NCBI GenBank assembly: GCA_029856145.1 | Contig: JAHQWK010000001.1 | Coordinates: forward strand, 529,731 to 593,730 | Direction: 5' to 3' | DNA length: 64,000 nt | From: Promethearchaeia archaeon | GTDB taxonomy: Archaea > Asgardarchaeota > Lokiarchaeia > Sigyniarchaeales > SOKP01 | Shown: one piece after another, positions 1 through 6,607 of the stretch | Layout: each line of letters starts with the position of its first letter | How positions within the stretch are numbered: the first letter of the stretch is position 1 | Notes under the pieces: model-generated | Told to the model about the DNA's origin: nothing | What the model saw: the letters and a program-made list of their open reading frames with translations, nothing else | The model's database searches: none | Position numbers and translations under genes: made by a program

Positions 1-1
1 T

Positions 2-559
2 GGAGAAACGCTTGATTTAGCAATTGGTAATATGATTGATTCTTTTGCTAGAGATGCTGGATTACAGCATCCTGGTGGTCCTAAAATAGAAAAAATGGCT
101 TTAGAATCTAATAAAGATTACCTTCCATTACCCTATGTTGTAAAAGGGATGAATTTATCATTTTCTGGACTTTATACGGCAGCAAAGTATCTACTTCAAT
201 CTGAAGAGTATGATAAAAAATATAATTTAGGTGATATCGCTTATTCTTTACAAGAAACGGCTTTTGGGATGTTAACGGAAGTTACAGAAAGAGCTTTAGC
301 TCATACGGAAAAGAAAGAAGTTCTTCTCACTGGAGGCGTAGCTGCAAATAAAAGATTGCAGTCTATGATAGAATATATCAGTAAGGAGCATGATGCAAGA
401 TTTGAAGTCGTACCATTAAGATATGCAGGTGACAATGGAGCAATGATAGGTTGGACAGGAATTCTAAGATATCAAGCAGAAGGAGGGCATGAAATTTCTG
501 AGACAATCATTAAACCTAAAGAGAGAATGGATCAAATAACTATCCCATGGAGGTCGTAA
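2..559 (+). CDS. kae1: tRNA N6-threonylcarbamoyladenosine synthase Kae1 (KEOPS), 5'-truncated by window edge
   Basis: Catalytic KEOPS subunit that transfers the threonylcarbamoyl group to A37 of ANN-decoding tRNAs. The window starts inside the gene: the frame is open from base 2 (GETLDLAIGN...), so about 185 residues, a little over half of a usual archaeal Kae1, are visible; the ATG at 32 is internal. Family motifs seen are SFSGLYTAAK, LLTGGVAANKRL and the C-terminal YAGDNGAMIGWTG, whose Asp belongs to the metal site. The N-terminal metal-binding His residues lie outside the window. The stop is 6 bp before bud32, so the two KEOPS genes are one transcription unit, as in many archaea where they may even be fused. 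Confidence 0.95.
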   Translation, partial: GETLDLAIGNMIDSFARDAGLQHPGGPKIEKMALESNKDYLPLPYVVKGMNLSFSGLYTAAKYLLQSEEYDKKYNLGDIAYSLQETAFGMLTEVTERALAHTEKKEVLLTGGVAANKRLQSMIEYISKEHDARFEVVPLRYAGDNGAMIGWTGILRYQAEGGHEISETIIKPKERMDQITIPWRS

Positions 560-565
560 ATATAA

Positions 566-1240
566 TTGAGTTCTGATGTGGAGAAGGAAAAAATCATTCG
601 AAAAGGTGCGGAGGCAAATCTTTATTATGGGCATTGGTTCGGAAAAGAAGTAATATTTAAGTATAGAATCCCAAAGAAATACCGAATAGAAGAATTAGAT
701 AAGAGAATTAGAACAGAAAGAACATTAAATGAGGCTCGAGCTTTAATAAGAGTAAAAAAATATGGGATAAACGTACCGCAAGTATTTGAAATTGACACAG
801 TTAATTCTACAATCGTTATGAAATATGTACATGGTACTAAGTTAAAAGATATATTGCCTAATTTAGATGATAGTAAAAAACAGCTTTATTTTAATGAAAT
901 AGGTAGAATTATAGCAAATTTACATAAAAATGGACATATCCATGGTGATATTACTACAAGTAATATTATAATAACTCCAGAAGAAAATATATTTCTTATA
1001 GATTTTGGATTACATGAATATTCTGATACAATAGAAGATAAAAGCGTTGATCTTCATCTCTTTAAGAGAGTTTTAATCTCATCTCATGGGAAAGATTATA
1101 AATATTGCTTTGACGCATTTCTCGAAGGATATAGGTCAGAATATAAGAAAATCGATTCAACTGAATGGAAGGCGATTATTAAAAACATAGATGCCATTGA
1201 AAGCCGTGGAAGGTATATCAAATCGGAAGAACGCTTATAA
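566..1240 (+). CDS. bud32: KEOPS complex atypical protein kinase/ATPase Bud32
   Basis: Small RIO-like kinase/ATPase that works with Kae1 in tRNA t6A synthesis. The 224 residues match usual archaeal Bud32 size. Visible elements are the glycine-poor nucleotide loop KGAEA (about 13-17), the ATP-contacting Lys in FKYR (32), the catalytic loop HGDITTSN (126-133) and DFG (146-148). The C-terminus is rich in Arg/Lys, as in the family, where it contacts tRNA. The start is TTG at 566 with a strong upstream GGAGGTC (549-555) overlapping the end of kae1; no ATG fits. Separate from, not fused to, kae1. Confidence 0.95.
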   Translation: MSSDVEKEKIIRKGAEANLYYGHWFGKEVIFKYRIPKKYRIEELDKRIRTERTLNEARALIRVKKYGINVPQVFEIDTVNSTIVMKYVHGTKLKDILPNLDDSKKQLYFNEIGRIIANLHKNGHIHGDITTSNIIITPEENIFLIDFGLHEYSDTIEDKSVDLHLFKRVLISSHGKDYKYCFDAFLEGYRSEYKKIDSTEWKAIIKNIDAIESRGRYIKSEERL

Positions 1241-1363
1241 AACTTCGTTATTTACCCTTCTAATTATCTTGAAAGAGATCTTACAAAATTAATAAAATAT
1301 TTTCAACTAGACTATTAATTTGTAGTGCAAAACGTTCATCAAAATAATTAAACAATCTAAATT

Positions 1364-1404
1364 ATTTATATCTTAAATAAACAAACAGAATAATTTATAT
1401 CTTA
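1364..1404 (+). promoter_or_regulatory. Tandem TATA-like repeats upstream of the RHH gene
   Basis: The 12-mer ATTTATATCTTA occurs twice, at 1364-1375 and 1393-1404, 29 bp apart. Each copy contains a TTTATAT core resembling an archaeal TATA box, so these may be two promoters or a duplicated promoter for the ribbon-helix-helix gene at 1533. The distance to the start codon would leave a long leader. Inference only. Confidence 0.35.
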
Positions 1405-1433
1405 TTTTAACTTAAAAGATTATATTAGAAAAG

Positions 1434-1478
1434 AGTGAATAATTAAGGGCAAAGAATATATCTTCTTTCTAATTCACT
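1434..1478 (+). other. Candidate structured leader (nested hairpins)
   Basis: AGTGAAT (1434-1440) is complementary to ATTCACT (1472-1478), and the segment between contains AAAGAA-TATATC-TTCTTT, a second 6-bp stem with a 6-base loop. It sits between tandem TATA-like elements and the RHH start codon, so it would be in the mRNA leader. It could also be chance in AT-rich DNA. Confidence 0.25.
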
Positions 1479-1532
1479 TTTATCATTAGGAATAAGAGAT
1501 TTTTAGACGCAGAAATTTTTGGAGTTAGGTAA

Positions 1533-1742
1533 ATGGCAGATAACGATAAAAAGAAAAAAAAGAAGAAAATGGTAAATATAACCATTAATCTGCCCTATAT
1601 TTATGACGTAAATATTCAAAAACTTATTGGTATGAAGATTGTTGCCTCAAGGTCAGAGGCAATCCGTACCGCATTACGTGATTTCCTCCATGATGAGTAT
1701 AACAATCTAAAATTACTCGGTTATTTTGAGGATAGCCCCTAA
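1533..1742 (+). CDS. Ribbon-helix-helix (CopG/NikR-like) DNA-binding protein
   Basis: A 69-residue protein with a poly-Lys N-terminal arm (residues 5-12) followed by a ribbon-helix-helix fold: beta strand VNITINLPY (about 14-22), helix A through IQKLIGMKI, then SRSEAIRTALRDFLHDEY as helix B. This is the pattern of small dimeric archaeal transcriptional regulators. ATG is preceded by GGAG at about 1520. It stands alone with about 290 bp of AT-rich DNA upstream holding TATA-like repeats and an inverted repeat that might be its own operator. Target genes cannot be told from sequence. Confidence 0.8.
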   Translation: MADNDKKKKKKKMVNITINLPYIYDVNIQKLIGMKIVASRSEAIRTALRDFLHDEYNNLKLLGYFEDSP

Positions 1743-1836
1743 ACAATCTCTCTTTATTTGTTCACATGTAATAAAGATTTATATCATTAATTTACTTATT
1801 TTTACTATATTATACTTAAGTACATAAAGAATTAGA

Positions 1837-2430
1837 ATGCTTTTATATAATATTGCTGAGAATGGTGCTTTAAGAAAGGTTACTAAAGTGGATTTTAATG
1901 AAAACAAAGTGTTTTTAATTGATGATTTTAAGACATTGTATTTATGGGTTGGATCAAAAGCTTCTAAAAAAAAGAAAGATTTGAGCATAAAAAGAACCGA
2001 AAAACTGAAAGATCAGAAAGAAAAACTTGTTAAAATTCAAATTATTAACCAAAATCAAGAATTTGGAGCATTTTTAGCAATAATGGACATTTTAAAGAAA
2101 GGATTTAAATCGGTTGAATCTATTGAAAAAAGACCTGAATTAGAAATAGAATTTGAGGGCACCATGGAACTGATTGAAGCGGGAATTGATCCCGATTTTG
2201 AAACTGAAATAACTTTACTGGCTCATAAGCTTTCCCAAGAAAGCCATTCCTATGAGGGTCTCTGCAACAAACTTGCAAAATTACAAATGGACTTCTTGAA
2301 AGGTAAAGGAAAAGCCTCAGAAAAAGAAATCAAGAAAAAATATGAAGAAATATATAAATCTTCATCAACATATGACGAGCTATGTTGGTTAATTTCAGAA
2401 TTAAGTAAATTTTTAGAAAAGAAATTCTGA
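1837..2430 (+). CDS. Single gelsolin-like domain protein with helical C-terminus
   Basis: 197 residues. Residues about 20-95 fit one gelsolin repeat: the core VFLIDDFKTLYLWVG (about 26-40) matches the strand 'vylldd..tiyvWvG' of gelsolin/villin domains, followed by a Lys-rich helix and QNQEFGAFLAIMDI near the end of the domain. The remainder (about 105-197) is charged and helical. Asgard archaea encode gelsolins that act on actin; whether a single-domain form severs, caps or only binds is unknown. It ends 2 bp before the convergent gene 2433-2948. No signal peptide or membrane segment. Confidence 0.65.
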   Translation: MLLYNIAENGALRKVTKVDFNENKVFLIDDFKTLYLWVGSKASKKKKDLSIKRTEKLKDQKEKLVKIQIINQNQEFGAFLAIMDILKKGFKSVESIEKRPELEIEFEGTMELIEAGIDPDFETEITLLAHKLSQESHSYEGLCNKLAKLQMDFLKGKGKASEKEIKKKYEEIYKSSSTYDELCWLISELSKFLEKKF

Positions 2431-2432
2431 AA

Positions 2433-2948
2433 TTATTCAGTTGCTCGGCATTTAATTGTTAAAGGAGTATAGCTATTGTTAAAAAGAATATGTTTATACA
2501 TCAACTCATTTACAGCTTTAATGTAGCAGCCACGTTCACCCACTGCAATATGATAAATGTTTAAATCTTTTAAAAAACAAATAGAGACTTCATATATACC
2601 TTGTTTTTTATTGATTTCAATTTGTATATCATCTATACATAAATCTGGAAATAAATTGAAGATCAGATTTATTAGAATATTATCAAATCTAATTATCATA
2701 ACTTTTTTATTATTGATGTGATTTCTTATTGAATTTAGAAAGGTTTTTGCCTGAAAATATTTTTCTTGTTTTACAAAGAAAAATATGAAATCTTTATTTT
2801 CGATTTTGATGAGAATTATATATGATGGGTCTATTTGTGTCTTATTATAGAAATAACTGTGAAGAATAAGCTCGTAATTTGAATATTTTAAGGATTTGAT
2901 TGTCAATTGCTGATAAAGAATTAAATCATCGAGAATTGTATAAAACAT
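2433..2948 (-). CDS. Hypothetical protein with KH-like GxxG motif
   Basis: 171 residues, Ile/Phe/Asn-rich, no membrane helix or signal peptide. Family not recognised. Near the C-terminus IAVGERGCYIKAVNEL (about 134-149) has the I-G-x-x-G-x-x-I-K pattern of a KH-domain nucleic-acid-binding loop, as in NusA-like archaeal KH proteins. The first 120 residues look alpha/beta but carry no other known signature. ATG at 2948; convergent with the gelsolin gene with a 2-bp gap, so the two mRNAs' 3' ends may overlap. The KH reading is inference. Confidence 0.5.
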   Translation of the reverse strand: MFYTILDDLILYQQLTIKSLKYSNYELILHSYFYNKTQIDPSYIILIKIENKDFIFFFVKQEKYFQAKTFLNSIRNHINNKKVMIIRFDNILINLIFNLFPDLCIDDIQIEINKKQGIYEVSICFLKDLNIYHIAVGERGCYIKAVNELMYKHILFNNSYTPLTIKCRATE

Positions 2949-3172
2949 ATATAAAATATCTCAGAACAGATTTATAAAGTCCTATGAAATTGATTTTATC
3001 TATAAATAAGTTTCATCAACAGCAAATAAATTAGGTAATCTCGCGGAAGATTTAATAAATGATTTACTTAGGTTTAAGGTATAAAAATTTAAAAAAATTG
3101 AAGATTTTTCTGACCAGATTATTAATCAGAGATCTGCTAGGATAAGTCATTAGTCCTAATTTTATATTTCTA

Positions 3173-3418
3173 TTATCGGCGTCTCCTAATTTTACGTGCT
3201 TCTCGTTCTACTTCCCGCAAAACAACAATATCATTCAATTTAATAGGTCCTTTTACATTTCGGGTTAATATTCGATTTCTATCTGGACCTTCAAGAATGC
3301 GTACTTTGATCTGAGTAATTTCTCCAGTGAGCCCAGTTCGCCCAATAATTTGAATAACTTGTGCTGGAATGGATAAATTTTGGACTGAGGCTCCTTTTGA
3401 TTTGTCTAATTTGACCAC
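3173..3418 (-). CDS. rps28e: 30S ribosomal protein eS28 (S28e)
   Basis: 81 residues, the usual size. The sequence shows the S28e OB-fold pattern with [20 protein letters not shown], then [12 protein letters not shown] and the family C-terminal signature [15 protein letters not shown]. Located 23 bp downstream of rpl7ae on the same strand, the L7Ae-S28e pairing usual in archaea. The N-terminal 18 residues are longer and more basic than in some archaeal homologues. Confidence 0.96.
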   Translation of the reverse strand: MVKLDKSKGASVQNLSIPAQVIQIIGRTGLTGEITQIKVRILEGPDRNRILTRNVKGPIKLNDIVVLREVEREARKIRRRR

Positions 3419-3441
3419 ATATTTTCACCAAACTTTTTTTT

Positions 3442-3813
3442 TTACTTTTTGATTTCCTCTAATTTCTTGATAACATCATTTAAAGCACCATCGTTTCCAG
3501 TTCCTCCATTTTCGATTGCAATGGCACTTGAAGAAATGTTAATTCTGACTGTGTTTCCAAGCTCTTTTTTAGTGGAAAGATATCCATAAGGAATATTTTT
3601 TTCTTCGCACAGTAGGGGAATATGGAAAAGGATCTCCGGAGGGCTTACATCTTCTGCCATAACGACTAGTTTTGCCTGAACTCGTTCAATTGATTTCGTG
3701 ACTTCATTCATTCCTTTTCGTATCTTTGAATCTCTTGTTTCTGCTATTTGGCCTAAAGTTTTCTTAATTTGAGTCTTTAATTTGTCAGGAATCTTAAATT
3801 TAACATAAGAAAT
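3442..3813 (-). CDS. rpl7ae: 50S ribosomal protein eL8 (L7Ae), apparent ATT start
   Basis: K-turn RNA-binding protein of the large subunit, box C/D and H/ACA RNPs and archaeal RNase P. Family motifs are KGMNEVTKSIERVQAKLVVMAEDV split over the core, PLLCEEKNIPY and the C-terminal helix. The first ATG in frame (3711) would remove 34 conserved residues: upstream in the same frame reads SYVKFKIPDKLKTQ...RDSKIRKG, the normal L7Ae N-terminus. The frame closes at a TGA just before; the only plausible initiator is ATT (3811-3813), 10 nt after a strong GAAGGAG (3824-3830). This gives 123 residues, the usual size. A frameshifted assembly is the alternative. Upstream of rps28e in the same unit. Confidence 0.9.
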   Translation of the reverse strand: MSYVKFKIPDKLKTQIKKTLGQIAETRDSKIRKGMNEVTKSIERVQAKLVVMAEDVSPPEILFHIPLLCEEKNIPYGYLSTKKELGNTVRINISSSAIAIENGGTGNDGALNDVIKKLEEIKK

Positions 3814-3823
3814 TTTTAATCAT

Positions 3824-3830
3824 CTCCTTC
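3824..3830 (-). promoter_or_regulatory. Strong Shine-Dalgarno deciding the rpl7ae start
   Basis: GAAGGAG on the minus strand. The nearest ATG (immediately adjacent, other frame) reads only seven codons before a stop, so this site most probably serves the in-frame ATT at 3811-3813. Confidence 0.55.
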
Positions 3831-4205
3831 AAATATATTTAATTTTAGATATATTTTCATAAATCATCGAGATAGTATGAGAACAGTAGTAAAGGATATT
3901 AAATAAAATTTTTGATTTAGTTTTGCTTTAATTCATAGAATCTTAAGATAATTTGTTTATTATAATATATTTTATTTAGAAAATTTGCTTAGGTTTTTAC
4001 ATATGAATAGTGTAATCTTTCTTTTTCTTGAATTTAAGTTTAAATTTTGGGTCAAAAGTGTATACAAATTCCAAAAAGATTGAAATTAGGAGAAAAAGTT
4101 TATATTTCTAATTTCCAAATATTCCATCAAAACTCAAGATCCGAAATTCATCTTTCATTAAGTTATTAATTTTTCAAAAAAAAAACTGTTAGTATAGACA
4201 TAATT
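3831..4205. other. AT-rich intergenic region between rpl7ae and the membrane-protein pair
   Basis: About 375 bp between divergent genes. I see no ORF of note. TATA-like stretches occur (for example ATTATAATATATTTTAT around 3959-3975), suitable for promoters in either direction; nothing else is recognisable. Confidence 0.5.
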
Positions 4206-6557
4206 ATGAATAGAAAAACTAAATATTTTTTACCGATTCTAATTTTTTGGATTCTCTCACTCAGCACTCTTAGTCGTTGTAATTTGTATTTTGAATGGAT
4301 CTTTGGATGGACTTCAGTATTTAATGATTTAGAAGTATATAATAATGTTTTATACTCTTATTATGTGGGATGTTTTTCTTGGTCAATTGTAACATATTAT
4401 CTTGGAACGATTAATATAGAAAGGTTTAGAAGGGGTATTAAGTCAATAATTTTGTTTTATCCATTCTGGTTAGGTATAAGTATCTTTGTAAGCAGTGTTG
4501 GATTATCGTCATTTTATAATGCTTGGATTTTGGTTCATGTTCTAATGCGTTTTTGGGTTGGCACAGGGCTCATATTAGCGGGTATTATGGTATTAAACTT
4601 TATAGCATATCGAATCTATAAACCTATTCTTAAGGATAAATTATTCAGAGCACCAATGGAACTAGATAAGATACCCTCAGAACCTAAATCATATTTTATT
4701 AAATTTGTTGAAATCTTAGAAAAATGTCAACTTAAAATTTTCATTTTCATATCCTTAGTTTTAGGGGTATTTTTTATTATATCAACTACAATAGGATCCT
4801 CAGGAGTTACATATCTTAGTTCTGTATTTCTATTTTTTACACTCATTATCATCAATTTTCTTTACGATATCAATTACCTGTTTTCAAAAAAGAAAGAATA
4901 TTCATACCACATTAAAATTAAAAGGAAGTTCCCTTATACAAATGAATTTGATAATCTTTTAAACAAATTTAAGAAATTGATAGATGAGGGAAATATATTT
5001 TATTCAAATGAGTCATATGAATCAGCTATAGAAAACTGGAAAGAAGCAGTCAATATCTATTTAAGTTTCTCCAAAATGGTTATCCAAAAGAAAATGATAA
5101 AAGTAAATCTTAAAATTTTGAAGGAAAATTTAAATGATGCATATAATGGCGCTATTATCGTCCATCTTAAAAATGCTCAAGAAGCATTTACAAATTTAGA
5201 TTTTAAGACTGCAAAAGATGAATGGAGCTTATCTATTGATGATCTTTATTCTTTACTTAAATTAAGGAAGTTTGGAAAATCAAAAGTATCTCGCAAAGAA
5301 ATTATATTAAAAATAGAAGATATAACCTCAAACCTTAAACGTTTGGAAATTGAAGTTATGATTGTTAAGGCTGATGACGAATTAAAATCTGCTCATGTAT
5401 TGCAGGATCAAGAATTAGTTAAATCAATTAAATTAACCAATAATAGCATTCTATTGTATTCAAACGCAAAAAAGAAAGCTAAGAACTCCAACCAATATAA
5501 GGATTATAATGAAAAAATACAAAATCGACTTCTAAATGTTCGAGTATTTCAAGAAAAACTTCAGGAGAAATTAGATAAATCAATGGGTATCACACCATTG
5601 GAAAAACGGGTGAAATTTGATGTGGATGAACTTAGCGAGTTTGAAATTGCGTCAGTAATAAAGGATGAAATCATAAAACAAATACTTTCGATTGTTAGAG
5701 AATATGAATTTATAGGAGGTCAAGTAAGATTTAAAATAGGTTTAGTAAATAATACAAATTATCCTTTAACTAATTTCAGGATTACTTTTGATTTACCTAA
5801 ATCGTTAAAATGGATAATGCATGAACCTAATTACGAACGAAAAGGAGACAGTATACTCATTCCAAAATTAGGAGCAAAAGAAAAAAAGGCAGTGTCTCTT
5901 TATTTTGAACCTCTCAATTGTATGGAAAGCCATATAAATGCCACTGTAAGTTTTTTTGATGTAAAAGATAAGCCACATGCAATACCTATGAAACCTAAAA
6001 TGATTGCCATTTCTTGTCCAATTTTCTTCACTGAAAGTGATGCAAATTTGGCAAGGGTTAAGAGTCTAAGGCGCAATCTTACACATCGAGATAAAAAAGT
6101 ATTTCCAATTATTGATCCTGAAAAAGCACACTCTATTTTTTCTTCCATTCTATCTGTTTTAGAACAATTTGATATAAAATTAATCTCTAATGAATTTTTT
6201 GAAGATGACAATTTTGGAGAAGCTTGGTTTTTTGGTATAACAAAAGTTAAGAAAGAAAGACTTGTTATGAACGTTCTATTAGATGGAGATAGAAAAACTT
6301 TAGAATTTGAAGTATCCGGAAATAATGAAGAACAAATAACAGCATTCTTAGCCGAAATTGGTGATCGTGTAAGACAAAAATTAATTGAAAATAATATTAT
6401 CACTTCTGAAGAGGGATTCTATGATATGAGAATCGCTATTTTATCATGTTTGTGTCCATATTGTTATACTCTATTGTCATCTGAGTCAGTTGAGAAATTT
6501 TGTAATGGGGAAATTATTAGTTGTGAAAATTGTTGTGTTAACATCAAAATTGATTAA
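4206..6557 (+). CDS. Polytopic membrane protein with helical linker, appendage-like beta-sandwich/platform and C-terminal zinc ribbon (paralogue 1)
   Basis: 783 residues. About six N-terminal transmembrane helices (roughly 7-27, 45-70, 78-105, 108-140, 170-192, 200-225), then a long Lys/Glu-rich helical segment (about 235-470) with TPR-like stretches such as YSNESYESAIENWKEAV. From about 490 a beta-rich domain begins (REYEFIGGQVRFKIG) with PNYERKGDSILIPKLGAKEK, followed by an alpha/beta part (about 600-740) containing FGEAWFFGITKVKKE. The end is a zinc-ribbon-like CPYC...CENC. I know no family name. The sandwich-plus-platform order recalls appendage (ear) domains of adaptins and gamma-COP; that is inference. 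The downstream gene is a paralogue, 50 bp away. Confidence 0.8.
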   Translation: MNRKTKYFLPILIFWILSLSTLSRCNLYFEWIFGWTSVFNDLEVYNNVLYSYYVGCFSWSIVTYYLGTINIERFRRGIKSIILFYPFWLGISIFVSSVGLSSFYNAWILVHVLMRFWVGTGLILAGIMVLNFIAYRIYKPILKDKLFRAPMELDKIPSEPKSYFIKFVEILEKCQLKIFIFISLVLGVFFIISTTIGSSGVTYLSSVFLFFTLIIINFLYDINYLFSKKKEYSYHIKIKRKFPYTNEFDNLLNKFKKLIDEGNIFYSNESYESAIENWKEAVNIYLSFSKMVIQKKMIKVNLKILKENLNDAYNGAIIVHLKNAQEAFTNLDFKTAKDEWSLSIDDLYSLLKLRKFGKSKVSRKEIILKIEDITSNLKRLEIEVMIVKADDELKSAHVLQDQELVKSIKLTNNSILLYSNAKKKAKNSNQYKDYNEKIQNRLLNVRVFQEKLQEKLDKSMGITPLEKRVKFDVDELSEFEIASVIKDEIIKQILSIVREYEFIGGQVRFKIGLVNNTNYPLTNFRITFDLPKSLKWIMHEPNYERKGDSILIPKLGAKEKKAVSLYFEPLNCMESHINATVSFFDVKDKPHAIPMKPKMIAISCPIFFTESDANLARVKSLRRNLTHRDKKVFPIIDPEKAHSIFSSILSVLEQFDIKLISNEFFEDDNFGEAWFFGITKVKKERLVMNVLLDGDRKTLEFEVSGNNEEQITAFLAEIGDRVRQKLIENNIITSEEGFYDMRIAILSCLCPYCYTLLSSESVEKFCNGEIISCENCCVNIKID

Positions 6558-6607
6558 TATTAAGAATATTCAATTAAAATTAAATATAGATAAATTCGAG
6601 GGATTAA

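Noticed and set aside
1779..1988. 69-residue minus-strand ORF over the gelsolin gene start
   Set aside because: Antisense shadow; the plus-strand frame has the gelsolin motif.
3117..3160. Weak hairpins downstream of rps28e as terminators
   Set aside because: Two 5-bp stems in AT-rich DNA; too weak to list as a feature.
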